Assembly (NCBI RefSeq): GCF_964355755.1
Contig: NC_092675.1
Coordinates: 20,970,912-21,034,911 of the forward strand
DNA: 64,000 nt
Source: Antedon mediterranea
Lineage: Eukaryota > Echinodermata > Crinoidea > Comatulida > Antedonidae
Reading direction: 5' to 3'
Notes under the pieces: generated by a model
Database searches by the model: none
What the model saw: the letters and a program-made list of their open reading frames with translations, nothing else
What the model was told of the DNA's origin: nothing
Program-made: the position numbers and the translations under genes
Part shown: positions 11,669 to 23,600 of the stretch, piece by piece
Layout of the letters: every line of letters starts with the position of its first letter
Numbering within the stretch: the stretch's first letter is position 1

Positions 11669-13763
11669 TCAGTATATTACACAGAGGCGCCTTACAAGAT
11701 GGAACCATCTTAGCTTCAAGGCGCCTCAGATTAACAAATACAACATTTTAAAACAACTAACAGAAACATCAATTAAATCTTCCAGAATTAACAAGAAATT
11801 GTTGTACATAATAAAATAATAAAGCATTTTCACAATTCGAAAGAAGATCGGAACCAAAAATAAAAATTTCACTTAAATTAAAAATGTAAAATTAAATGTT
11901 AAAGAAAAATCCTTGGCTAAGATATCCTCAATAATTGAGTTAGCGCTTACAAGTAGAATATCTCTTTGTGTATTATAATTAGGGCAGTAACATAAGAAAT
12001 GAAGCGGATTCTCAACATTAAAGCCACAAGTACAATTTGGATTGTCCCGAAGTCCATGTAAGAATAAATGCGAATTGAGACAGCTGAAACCAAGTCGGAT
12101 TCTAGTGTGAATTTGGTTAATCTTCTTATCACCTGTATCATAATAAGAACGTTTTTTTGTTTCAAACAAATTGGATTTCAGTAGCAATTTTTTAAACTCA
12201 ACAAGAAATGAGGAATTTTTTATTTCATTATTTAACTCATTCCAATGTGTTATAATAGATGGGACAAAAGATAAACGATATGATGTGGTCTTACAAATTG
12301 GAATTATTATATTTCGGATGTTACGCAAGTTATAAACTTCAATATTGTCAGAAAAATTAAATAAGGAGTAAAGATACACTACACATGAGATTTTACTCCT
12401 GGTAAAAGTCAAATTGGCATCAGTACTTTTTTAGTCATCGATTAAATAGGTATGTGTTCACACCTATGAATAATATAGCATATCTGTTTAAAATACGGTG
12501 TCACTTTATTTGTTGACGTTGGAAACTGTATGTTTTCTAAACCACCTAAAAAAGCTTTTAAACATGTTTAAAGAAAGTTCTTTTAGAGAGCGTTTATTCG
12601 TCACGTCGTTTGCATGGGGTGATCGCGTGAGAGAAGATTTAAATTTGGAATTATATTATACACACTTTCATATACCCCACTGGGTGGACGGGTGAGATTT
12701 AAATAACATCCGATGGATCGTTTTGCGTTTGCGGGATGCAAGGTGACCTCTGTGACATCACGTCTTATTATATAATATGACGTTTAAATGACATTTAAGA
12801 CTCTATTCGCCATAGGACTTACTTGGTATCCGTAAGTATAACAAGTTAATGACGTAAATGTAATTATACGATTCACATAGAAACACATTGTAGACAGCAG
12901 ATGTTGAGTTTTTTTGCTGGCTATTATTACGGTAATAATAAAACAAATTCAAATCAATTTGTTTATCTTAAATCATCAACATATGTCTAAAGCTCTGTCT
13001 ACACTATCAAACTATTTTGACAAAAAAGTGTGATGTGACCAAATATGATAATGATATGCCTAATATATGGTAGTGATATGACATCATCGTGTCCATATAT
13101 GGGCACATCACATTGTTTTTGTCACATAAAGTTTGATAGTGTAGACAGAGCTTTATATTTGTCTATACTTCAATAAAATGGGTCACAAAGTTATTCTACA
13201 AAGTATACTTCGCCAGTGTCGAAACAAGCACGTTAAAATGGCATATTCAAGCTTGTGCTTCCTTATGTATATTATTTTTTGTTCAACATACGTCTGTAAC
13301 TCTAAAAGCATTTTATTTATGTTTAAACATTTTTTACATAAAAGTTTTGTTGAATAGAGCACCTGCATTTTCAACTTTGTTGCTGTGTAAAAATATTTTC
13401 AACTAAAAGTTCTAAACATTTTATAATGAAGGTTTCTACTAGCCTTTTACTTGTTCTAAAGCAAACGTTCCCCGTTAAAAATAGTTTAATTAAAACCAAA
13501 AAAATAAAGTATTAAAAGAAAATTTAATAAATGGAGTTACATATCTCTTACTTTTTATATTTAGATCTACAACACTAACTTATTGAAAAATTGTAGATAG
13601 AAGGCAGGGCTTACAATTATGTAATTGTAAGCATCTAAAACATAATACCTGCCAAAAATAATGTTCATTTAGTTAGATAATAATAACCCATCTGTTAAAA
13701 ACAAAGGAACATACCTTGAGATAGCACAGCCAAAGCTACACAAATAAGAATAAGTGACTTCAT
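5842..13763 (-). CDS. Secreted protein with RPQMGG repeats and three saposin-B domains
   Basis: Eleven coding exons join in phase: 13763-13715, 11414-10846, 9326-9207, 8973-8814, 8607-8498, 8234-8112, 7744-7504, 7371-7247, 6740-6672, 6418-6344, 5955-5842. The product is 584 residues. Exon 1 encodes the hydrophobic signal peptide MKSLILICVALAVLSQ. Residues 20-180 are rich in Pro, Arg, Gln and Met, with ten consecutive hexads (RPQMGG type) at 69-128. Saposin-B domains follow with all six cysteines: 185/188/215/228/252/258, 316/319/347/358/383/389 and 504/507/537/548/575/582. Each is split by two phase-0 introns. Linker 390-499 is first acidic and Pro-rich, then strongly basic. Sequons occur at N223, N333, N460 and N531. 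Saposins bind lipids in lysosomes or membranes, and some relatives kill microbes. Prosaposin has four domains and no hexad region, so this is a saposin-like protein of unknown role. Confidence 0.87.
6936..6974. repeat. Near-perfect 39-bp palindrome, CCATGGAG family
   Basis: Arms of 19 bp (AACCATGGACCTATAAATT at 6936-6954 and its exact complement at 6956-6974) are separated by one base. It lies in an intron of the saposin gene and directly abuts a copy of the dispersed CCAGACG repeat. Confidence 0.8.
6975..7140. repeat. Dispersed repeat, CCAGACGAAGTTTTGTC family
   Basis: The left half matches 56461-56545 almost base for base (AGTTTTGTCTTAATATTAG, then ATATTTTGGCACATATGGCG). The right half (CAGACAAAAATCG ... 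CAGACTTGGGGCAAGTCTA) matches 57310-57390. A shorter piece recurs near 43690-43735. This is a non-coding mobile-element family whose full structure is not complete in any copy here. Confidence 0.65.
10583..10799. mobile_element. MITE, GGTTCCCACTAGGACG family (diverged copy)
   Basis: The left end (GTTCCCATAGAGACGCAACG) and the right end (ATTGCGTTCCGTCC, then AACCAAGCTTA) are inverted with respect to each other. Internal TTGACCAATCATAATCGATGG and its complement are family-specific words. It lies in intron 2 of the saposin gene, close to the end of exon 2. Confidence 0.6.
11080..11259 (-). repeat. In-frame 18-bp tandem repeats (RPQMGG hexads)
   Basis: Ten consecutive 18-bp units in exon 2 of the saposin gene encode RPQMGG or close variants (GE, QT, PEM). 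Flanking sequence on both sides holds looser copies (RPQMKE, RPQMGE, RPQMRK). Pyrimidine-rich complement on the plus strand keeps a second long frame open by chance. Such coding minisatellites commonly vary in length between alleles. Confidence 0.9.
11638..12430 (-). mobile_element. 5'-truncated LINE with poly-A tail
   Basis: A minus-strand frame, open from about 12430 to 11873, encodes the end of a LINE reverse transcriptase and its C-terminal region. Motifs are YNLRNIRN, SFVPSIITHWNELN, then HTRIRLGFSCLNSHL and NCTCGFNVENPLHFLCYCPNY, a Cys/His cluster. About 205 bases of 3' sequence follow, ending in 29 uninterrupted A residues (T run at 11638-11666). Upstream an in-frame stop at 12431-12433 marks the loss of the 5' part. 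The intact frame and long tail suggest recent insertion. It sits in intron 1 of the saposin gene, in the same orientation. Clade (CR1-, L2- or RTE-like) is not resolved. Confidence 0.85.
12990..13153. mobile_element. MITE flanked by TA, AAGCTCTGTCTACACTATCA family
   Basis: Terminal inverted repeats of about 25 bp (AAGCTCTGTCTACACTATCA and complement) bound 164 bp. The target dinucleotide TA lies at 12988-12989 and 13154-13155. Internal words GTGATGTGACC and GGGCACATCACA are also inverted. TA target duplication is usual for Tc1/mariner-type elements. Degraded relatives are at 19340-19465 and 27610-27668. Confidence 0.8.
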
Positions 13764-16700
13764 CTTGTTTGGTGTTTCGAAGACGATCTCTCAGCGACGA
13801 ATGAAGAAATCACAGCGGCCTTCACCAAGATATGGCAAAAGTTACACGCTTCCTTCCCTTTGTTTTGCATACAAAGCGAACAATCGACCAATCAGAACAC
13901 TTTCTGGGCGGAAATTCGCTATCGGCAACCATTCTGGGTTTTGTTTGGATAAACAGCTTTTATGATGGAAAATTGATTCAGCCGTGAAGACAAGAATTAA
14001 TTGCTATTTGAAACTTTTGATTAATAAGTAATCTTCCAGAGTAAACATTAATGGAAAACAGACGTTTATTCAACCGTGATTGAAAGGTACCAAGGTGATA
14101 TCATGACAGTTTTTAAAGTACGACATCGCCAACTGTGAACACTTTTTACAAACAAACTTTATAACAAACATAATAACTTATTAAAAACAATTTGAAATCG
14201 GCAAGAGAGGGGATAATTATATACATGTATTTTTAATATTAGAACTACAGTACTAGAAAGTAGTAGACCAGTTTCATTTAGGCTGAAATTGGTTTTGAAA
14301 ATTACAGGTCACGGTAATTATTTTCATATACAGTACTTTAGTAGCAAAATGAAGTCACATAAAAAGCCAGCTGTGGTGGAACAAACTTCGTTTTACGTGT
14401 TTTGCAGTTACGGAAGATGTTGTTGTTTTAACCACGAAGGTATACCTCCATGTTTTAACAGGATATATTGAAAGTTGAAATATTATTTTCAAAGTTATTC
14501 ACAATATTATTATTTAATCTATATAGAAAGTGTCTGTTTTGTAACTAAATCTTATTTCATCGTCCATTTTCAATTATGCCTATAATTGGACATATAATAT
14601 AAGAAGAAATAAATACTTTTAGACTGACCAATGATTTATAATGTCACAGATGTTAATTATATAGAAATTATTATTTTATTATTAGTCACACAAAATGTTA
14701 TTGAACTTAGATTGTGGTCAGAAGCCCCTCAGAAACATTTGACTAAACTTCCCATGGTTTAATCACGGATGATGATTATAGTTTAACCATTTCAAAAACC
14801 GAGTGGTCACACGTCCTGCTCTAAAAGCAACCGTCGGCTTACTAAGGTTAGGTTATTGGTTGTTATGGTGGGGTGGGTGAAAAAGCTACAGGCGCATTGC
14901 TAAACATAGTATATTATTATATAGGATAATGTGTGAAACAATTGGACTGGGTTACCCACCTGTTTAACTATTGCCTAGATACTATATACCGGTACCTACC
15001 GGTAGTCCATCCCAGCGGAAAAAATAAGTTATAGGCCTATTTTTAGGATAAATATAATTTTTTTCTAGTTCTTCATTTAGTTTTAGTTCATGATCAGCGA
15101 AAGTGCAATCAAGGCAGAAATTAATTATAGGTAGCTATGTTTATTGCTGTACTTTTAGGCCTAAATAGAATATACCATGGATGCCTACATTTCAATTATA
15201 CGACTTTTGTACGTCTTGGTTTGTCTTGTTTGTTTTTCGTATCCCGGATGTACCTTTCACCTACCATTTAAAAAACTTGACGAATCTGAATATAATACCA
15301 TCTGGAGTGCTACACAGTAATCGGTGCTAAAGATATCATTCCACCAAGGTTATGAAGGGTTAACTCATGTGCTGTATTACCCACTCAACAGTATAACCCA
15401 AAACGAATTTCATTTATTAATTAATTAAATGAAATTATTGTTTACAAAACCTCTCAAAATATGTTTCGTTTTTGGGTTTAAAGGCATGGACCACAGCACA
15501 TTATGATGAGTTTTAAAACACCCTTGCCTCAAGCCAAAGATAATTCAATAACAACAAAAAATCCAAAACAAAGCAGACACAGGATTGGAGATAAAACATT
15601 TAAAAAATGCAACCCGCATATAAAAAGTAATTAAAGGGGAGGAGGAGGGGCGGTTAAGTTGATAACAGGGCATTTTTTTCATGTGAATAGTAAATTATAG
15701 TGTTCAAAAATTGAAAAAAACTTAATCACATCAAATGTAACAAAAGGAAACAATGAATTTTGTCAAATCTTATACTGGCAGCATTAAACTTTCGTAGTCT
15801 GATCGCAGTACCAATATGAATAGCGGCCCTCACACTCTCCATTTGGGAGAAAAAAATATCAGGGGGCTAGAAGTTGGCGTTGCGTTGGCGTAAACTGGAC
15901 AATGAGGCTTACCTGTTATTTTAAAGGCAAAACGGATGCCAAACAATTGCACTGAATAAGCTATTTAACTGAATAATCGCCTACAAACAACATTAAACGG
16001 AACTACGGTGACCATTGCTCACTTCACAAATCAAATTTTTTAGTCACGTATTTATTTTTAAGGATTTATAGAGGCTGTAATTAATAAAGCCAGTGAAACC
16101 AACATTAACATATATATTTTCATGCATTAAAACACACAAATATTCTATGAATTCTTGAGGCTGATAATTTACAGTTTTTCCAGAATTGTGAAAAGCAAAA
16201 ACTGAATATTAAAATGTATATATAAATATTTATTGTTTGATTCCAAAATGTATTTTAAGTGGAGAAAGGCACTATATGTAAACAAATAAGTATTGGTCCT
16301 CTCTCCATGACGGTTGTCGCATAATGCTTTGTATTTTTTTTATTGTATGTATATATTTCATGGTTTGTCTGAAATAAAGTTGAATTAAAAAACAAATTAT
16401 GTAGGGCGTTTTGCCACCAATAGAAATTAACATGAGTGAGAAAAGGTTTCCCACTCACTCGTCATAGAATGAGACAAAACCACGATTTTGTATAATTTTT
16501 CTTACATTGTATAGGCCTATACATGTTTGATTATCTTTTTTTCATACAACAATAGGAAATCATATTCAAGAGAGGCTGTACCCAGAAAGGCGGAGAGAGG
16601 GAACCATTGCGAAAACTCTCCCAAGTGTGTCTACCAATTCAAATGTGTTTGAACTTCAAATGCCTAATTTTCCAGACCTAATGTCAAAAACGTGATAAAC

Positions 16701-17084
16701 TGTTTTAGTTACTAAAATCACTTATTTATACCTCGCTACCAACATGAAGAATTTACTCCATGCTAGGATGTAGGCGTACAGGTTCACATGCACTTCATCG
16801 CACAACACGGACACAACGCCTCGTTTCCTATAGTATATACTATTGGGACAGAACAAGTGGAGATGGTAATTGGTAGGTCTACTACTTCCGAGATGTTGCT
16901 AATACGAACAGCCTTGTACACAATTTCCTCTGAGTCCATAAGATATATTTTACATTGGTTATGTAATCTGTGGATTTTTTTTCCAACAGGATACCCGGCA
17001 CGGTATTGGAACTTGTCCATCATGGAATCATTGTACTGTATTACAAAAAAGGCATAACAATCCATAAACACAAAAGTTCTCCAC
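13764..17084. other. Intergenic stretch without a recognised gene
   Basis: This includes the presumed promoter and 5' untranslated region of the saposin gene just above 13763. A palindrome of ATTTCATTTATTAATT type lies near 15408-15436. Open frames in both strands lack known motifs, splice context or codon bias. Confidence 0.4.
14433..14452. repeat. Imperfect short hairpin, CCATGGAG family
   Basis: CACGAAGGTATACCTCCATG pairs with itself at 8 of 10 positions around the perfect core AGGTATACCT. It has the same half-site as the palindromes at 29354 and 57635, but with two mismatches. Confidence 0.45.
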
Positions 17085-17163
17085 TAAATTCAATACATTT
17101 CAGCATAAGTGTAGTGAAATCAAAAGAGACTACACTTGTCATGCCGAAATTTACTGAATTTCT
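17085..17163. repeat. Imperfect inverted repeat
   Basis: Arms of about 30 bp at 17086-17115 and 17131-17163 are complementary, with four substitutions and a 2-base gap. A loop of 15 bases separates them. No coding content. Confidence 0.6.
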
Positions 17164-17182
17164 CTGGCCAGTAATCTATAAC

Positions 17183-17218
17183 CATAGAGATATTATAGTT
17201 CACTATAATATCTCTATG
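17183..17218. repeat. Perfect 16-bp hairpin, CCATGGAG family
   Basis: CATAGAGATATTATAG at 17183-17198 is exactly complementary to 17203-17218 across a TTCA loop. Compared with the family half-site, G-to-A changes in one arm are matched by C-to-T changes in the other. Confidence 0.75.
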
Positions 17219-18474
17219 CTATAACCCACTGTGTGTGCGTGGCTGCATTCGGCGTTGTGTCCCATCAGGATACGACAGAATCGACTGGAATTTTGACAAA
17301 CATTGTCACTATTTAGTGTATAAATAAAGTCAATGCTTGGCAAAAACCACGAGCTTGATACAACTACCAGTAGTATTACCTTGGTAGCATAATTGTATTC
17401 AAAGACAAAATGTGTTAGTAGGCTGTCTCTTTTATTCATTCAAAACGAGACCTACATAAAATCATCACGATAACAAAATGAAATACAAAATACCTAGACG
17501 TTAAAAAATGACAGTGTAATCGGTGTTAAAGGCCAGGTGCGGGCAAAAAATTTCTATTGATCATACATTCCAATAATTATCGATCTATAGTTTCCCCTAT
17601 GTTTCATAATTTTTGGGATTTTATTTGTGTTACACGAGCTTGTTGGAAATAAGCACTTTCTTATCAGTGGGGGGGATTGTTCAAATTACACAGTAAAATC
17701 TCTATTCTTTTGTACACAAATTTTGTAAATAGCGAGGCATTTTAAAAAGCTATGAAAAATAAATGGTGTGGTAAAAATTTTTATCAGATGACTAAATATA
17801 GGTAATATAACTTGAATATTACATTTCTGATATTTTTATTCAACTTCAGATTTTTATTTTCATGCTATAGCAAAAATTATCCACCGTATATCCATCTTTT
17901 TTCACCGTCTAGGGAGTCACCCGACATGTTATTACATTAGGTTAACTACCTAACTACTGAAAAAAAGTCTTCCTGGTTTTTATGGAAGAATTTTGCCAAA
18001 TTTTGTATTTGAGCATATTAAGGGAAATTCCTGTTTTTTCGTCTCGATTTCTGTTACAAGTATTTGATTTATGTACAATTAACCAAATATTATATTTAAA
18101 ATTCATGCCTGTACCTGAGCTTTAAATATTCAAACGGCACCGTTTCAAGTACGGGGCGCCGTTCGGGACATTTTGTCGACAAAATAAAATAATGCGACAC
18201 ATAATTGACAAAATGAGTAATGTCCCGAAATTGTTAAATAATGGACAATAATCATTTGGAGTAGTAATAACTACTTCTGTACTTTCAAACAACTTACAGC
18301 ACTGTGTGAATGTTCACTTCTCAGTATTCATGGAAATGTTCTAAAAATGTTTACGTCATACCGTGTTTTATTCATTTATTTCTCAAATGTTATTCAGTAT
18401 AGTAAATATTTAAAGCAAGTCATATATTTTAGTTATTTGTATATTTACTTTTGTGCATTTATATATTCTATGGT

Positions 18475-18590
18475 TACCGTTATGTGTATTTTAAGGGGGG
18501 GGGGGGGGATGTGGATAGAGGTGCTCTTTGTCACCTGTTATGTATATGTTAAGGGGGGATGTGGATAGAGGTGCTCTTTGTCACCTGTTC
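18475..18590. repeat. Tandem duplication with G14 run
   Basis: Two copies of a unit of about 60 bp containing GATGTGGATAGAGGTGCTCT lie next to each other. The first copy has 14 consecutive G residues at 18495-18508, and the second has six. Slippage at the G tract is the simplest cause of the difference. Confidence 0.7.
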
Positions 18591-19339
18591 ATCCCTTTTC
18601 GCTGCCTTTTAAAAAAAAAAAATCAATTAAAAAAAGTTGATTTTTTTCATCGGGACTTTTGCTGAGCCTGAAATCGTTATTATATACTGTATATGACGAA
18701 AAAACCAAAACACTCGTGTCTTGTTTTCTTTTCAAGTGATTTTACGATTAAAACAAGCAAATTATAAATAAACTAAATAGCTGTAGGCCTAGGTCTATCG
18801 GTTTGGCTGTAAATTTAACTCTTTGAAACCTGGGGGCAATATTGCTATCACCGTATAATCAATCAAACTATACTAAATATAGTGTTAGATAGATTTCATA
18901 TGGGAACATTTTGTAAAGAGGTTGAAGAAACTAAAATCAGGACAAAGGGATGACAGAAATAATCTTAATTTTACAGATGTTTTGTATTCCTTGTGGCATT
19001 TAAATACAGTAGGTGTACTCATAGAACAACTTTTTTTTAATGAATGGTCATTAAATATACTTCTAGGCTATAGGCCTAACTTTCAGTTACTATATTTAGT
19101 TAGTTATTATATTACTCATTTTTTAATAGACTAAGTATAGCTTTAATAACCTTCATTTATCACAAATCATTCCAACATTATTATTTTTCCACCGCAAGTT
19201 CAACAAAACCTTAAATACAAGCTATTCTAAAATCACTAAACAATATTTATGCATAATACCATTGCAAAATTTAAATAAAATAAACTTCAAAATAACCCCC
19301 AGTATTAGTAATTCTAATCCTACAAAACTGTTAATCTAC

Positions 19340-19465
19340 CTGGTAAAATGTGATGTGCCCATATATGGAAATGATGATGTCATATCACTACCAAATTTGG
19401 GTATATCACTACCATTTTGGACACATCACACTTTTTTTTGTCCAACTAGTTTGATAGCTAAACTT
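19340..19465. mobile_element. Degraded MITE, AAGCTCTGTCTACACTATCA family
   Basis: It shares GTGATGTGCCCATATATGG, GATGATGTCATATCACTACC and GACACATCACAC with 12990-13153, but its terminal repeats are eroded. Confidence 0.6.
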
Positions 19466-19757
19466 TTCTCTATAGTTGGATTGGCACCACCAGTGGGCGT
19501 TTTCAAAACTAGGTCATTCTAGCAAAAAAATAGGTGTACCAAAATGTTTTTAGCTAAAAATAATTTGACCAATCATGATCCGATGCATAACCGGAATTGT
19601 CGCTTGTTTGATTGGTCAACTTGCCTTGCTGCGATATTGGAAACCAAGACTACATAGAACTATGTAAAACAAATAATATAAAATCAAGACTTTATGTTAA
19701 CCTCATAATTGTATCAAGCAAAGCTTGGAAAGTTCAATTCGATTTGTTGTATGAAAA

Positions 19758-19835
19758 ATAAATGCCTCTGTTGGGATTCGATCCTGTCACCTTTCACTTA
19801 CATACCTTTTAGACCACAGACATTCTAATAAGTCT
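19758..19835 (-). mobile_element. tRNA-derived SINE fragment
   Basis: Read on the minus strand, TGTGGTCTAAAAGGTATG resembles an internal A box, and GGATCGAATCCCAAC a B box about 35 bases later. Flanks do not pair into a tRNA acceptor stem, so it is a SINE or tRNA relic, not a tRNA gene. Confidence 0.4.
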
Positions 19836-20686
19836 AAAAGTTAAGCAGTACCAAAAAAAAAATGGTTTTCCACTTTAAAATTTAAAAAAATCAAGCAAAA
19901 ATATACATACAAATCGGTGACTAACGTAAATTTTTTAAATGCAGACCAACAGAAATTCTTTCTTTGTCACACAACATCTGTTTTGGAACTACAGACACGA
20001 TTGTAATGCAAGGAAACTTCATAAAAAATAATCAGGCAGGTATTATTAATATTAAAAAGAAATTTAAAAAATGTAAATGAAATACAGTACTGTAATTGCA
20101 TTCGTGAAAAGCATGGCATACATTTGATGTAAACAAAATGGAAACATCAAAATGATAATACTATTTTATACATCTTTCTTTCTTGTTGTTTTTAAAACAT
20201 TAAACATTAAAAAAATCATTAAATTTGGGCTGTTGGTCTCAAGTTGGGCTGTTTTGTTTCTTCCATTGGTTTACGCAAAGGATTATAATGTTTTAGGTAT
20301 CAAAACTTAAAATATAAGTACAATGGTTGGTGTGAGGAATTGTATTGAAGAGCCACACACAGATTGTTTACTGCTGTAAAATCAGAAATAATTGAATAAG
20401 AGATATGGGTGGATGCAGGGATGGAATGGGCGGGGGTTAGGAAAGGGAAAGCAGGGTCCAAACCCACCCCTTTCCTTTACATTACATAACCTTTTCTTTG
20501 ACTTGATAGAAAAAAAATATTAAAATTATCACAATAAAACTTACAGTACATCAATTACATTTTCATTCAACACATTTTCATGACCAATCCAATACCAATT
20601 TTTATCAAATTACATATACTGTACTTAAAAAATCAATGATTATAGAAAATTATAAAAATGCTGTTCTCACATCAATTTGGTATCAT

Positions 20687-23600
20687 TCACTTTTGGTCTT
20701 TTTTATTTGAAACCTGAAAGAATAAATGTACAACATATGTTACCAGTGAATGTCAAGAAAACTGGCATTTATCAATCTTTCAAAGATAGCTAATCAGTGC
20801 CCAAGTTCCGGACTGAAAATGTCTGGTTTTGTGTAGGCCTACTCCAGCTGAATTTCTTACCCCTTTGTCATAATACCCAGTAAGTTCAATTGATACAAAT
20901 TAGATAATAAAACTTCTTGATAAAGAACACACTTTGCAGTATATGATAAAAAACGACAGCTTGAAGTTAAAGTTTTCTTACCTTAGAGCCTGTAGCAACG
21001 CTGTCAACAAACATACTAGGAATGTCGTTTCCAAAGTAGATCTTGTTAGTTGATGCTATCGATTGGTATCTGATCAATTCAAGGTACTCTGGTGTTAGTT
21101 TAAGCTGAAAACAAAACATAGACAAATATTCTTTTAACACCATTTATAACATATATTTTATTCTAATCTGTTTATATACAGTTTATATTTATTAAAAAAT
21201 ATAAAATATACTACAAGATGAAGGTGTACTAATTAATTTTTTGTTGTTGTATGCATACACTTGAGAACTAGTCAGTGGCGTAACATAGAGACCTGAGGCC
21301 CCAAGGTATCCTAAGTTTCTCAGGCGTTTTTTGAGCTTTTTCCAACATATTTCAATGCCTATTTTTTCCTCTGGGCACTGCTCACAGGCCCCAATAAGCT
21401 CAGGGGCCCCTGGGTTTAGACAGTGAGCGCTCATATAACTAGAACGGGGCCACTGTAACTAGTGTTGTACCACGTACCACACATATGGTGTTAAAGAGTT
21501 GCTTTGAACCATTGTGAAAAGCACAGTTGTCCAATGATAGGATATCAAGCAGAAGATTCCGGGTTTGAATCTTGGTTGAGGTAGCTTTTTCTCATACTCA
21601 CAAACTTCCTAATATTACCATTTAAAAGTAATTTAAAGACTGAGCAGTTTAGAGCTTCTTTATGCTGGTCAATTAAAAGACATATATTTATAAATTATTC
21701 TTGGTTGGATAATCCATTTTATAAAAGGATTTTCTAACCAATTATTGAATTATCTCTCATTGGCATCAGCAAAAAACAGAAATGCAATTTATATAACCTG
21801 CATATGAACTTTCTTTGAACCTATCACAGTACTGGGTATGGAATGCAGTGATATACTATCAATATTTTACTTAAAGTTACACAATAAAGGTCACCAATAA
21901 TGATAGTGTACAATTACTTTCATATCAGTAACTTAAAAATGTTTTTAAAAAAGTTTTTGAAAACATCTGTTGAACACTTTGGATTACCACATTCGAATAT
22001 AATGCCATTTTTTAATTAGGCGATGTTCACATCAATGTAGTTATGGCGTTTTTTAGTGTACGATACTGATAGCAAGGTCAAGGTCATAAACCAAATAGAA
22101 AAAACAGACACAGATAATGCCTATTGTTACAAAGCTCTTTCAATCAGATGCGTCATGTTATCCTCATACAAAATGTTCTGATAGGACAGAACTCTGAATT
22201 ACCACATTCTCTTTTATCAGCATGTGCCAAAAATCTGTAAATTAATCTCTTTTATCTGCATGTGCCGAAAACCATGGTGTGGCGGCTATCTGCACATTTC
22301 ACCATGCATAAATTACCGTAGTTCCTCGGGTATAATCCCACCTCGAGTATAATCCCACCCCCAACTTTACGATTACCTTCGCACGCAAGCATATCCCCGG
22401 GCAAAGTCCCAGTGTATAATTTATCATTAGGACAGAGGTAGGCCTAGCTAGCTAGGCCGACGTCGATTTTTTTTAAAGAAATTCTCACCAAAAAATAGAG
22501 TAATTTCTCTGAATTCGGCTGACTTAAAACTCATCAAACATTGGCCATCGTAAAGTTGAATACAACCTTAATATCATCGCCCCGATCTTCGCGTTCTGCA
22601 CATCATGAATTCGCCGCACACTCGCTCGCCGTGTACATTCTGCATGCCTTGTTTACACTACTGCATGCTTGATTACAATAAAAAAAACACCGCCCTCTAT
22701 ACCGACCGGAGCAGTACTGTAGTTCGTGTCACATGCAACAACATGCGATTTGCACAGAGCTCGGGCGTGGGGAATCGGGAGAGACGGAGAACTCGTATGA
22801 GTTATGTCGATATTATTTAGGAAGCCAGGCCCAGATCACATTTTAGGGTATTTTTTAAGTAGAAATCTGGGAGAAAATCTATACAGTAGGCATAGACCAA
22901 TTAGGCCGCCTAGGCCTAGATGACCTGGCAGTCTAATGTCTAGGCCTACATCGGAATATAGCTTTAGATAGCTTAAATCGTAGCCAGAAGAAATATTGTC
23001 ATTTTCAGTTCATGCACCGGGAAATCCCCGGGTATAGTCCCACCTCCCAAATTCGGGCAAATTTCACGTACAAGGGGGGTGGGATTATACCCGGGGAACT
23101 ACGGTATATTGTTTTCTATCAGCACAGTCAACCGTGCCTATAGGAAATAATATTACACGCATGGTTTGACAATCAGTGTGAACAGGGCCTTAGTGTCAAA
23201 TGTCAGACAGCCATGCTGTTAATATATTATTTTAACTATAAACACTATATTGTTGTATACAAACCTTGTTAGCTTCTGCCTCTTTGTTGGCTCTGTAAAA
23301 CTCAGAATCGGCTTGTGATTTTACTCGAGCAAAATTTGACGTATCTAAGAAAAATGGTAACAATGTTTTTAAAATGCCTACTTATGCCTATCGTATTGCA
23401 CAAAAATATCAACATTTTGACGAAAATCTGACAAAAATACAATCAATACAATCTATTTATCTCATCACAATGTAGTGTATATACAAACACACATCACAAT
23501 TTTTACCTCTTTTCTAACAAAATATTCAAAAACTAAAAGTCAAAGTTGACAAAGATTGACTTCTTCATCAGTACTTTCAATGAATGGACGACTAGTTGGG

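Larger units (their letters stand above)
17220..20686. other. Intergenic stretch with degraded repeats
   Basis: No gene recognised. Contents: an inverted repeat at about 18164-18230 (CGGGACATTTTGTC and complement), a tandem duplication at 18475-18590, MITE and SINE relics between 19340 and 19835, and AT-rich sequence. The 3' untranslated region of the erlin gene probably occupies the right-hand edge. Confidence 0.4.

Noticed and set aside
16784-17071. Overlapping 89- and 95-codon frames on both strands
   Set aside because: No motif, splice context or codon bias; mirror frames on both strands indicate chance.
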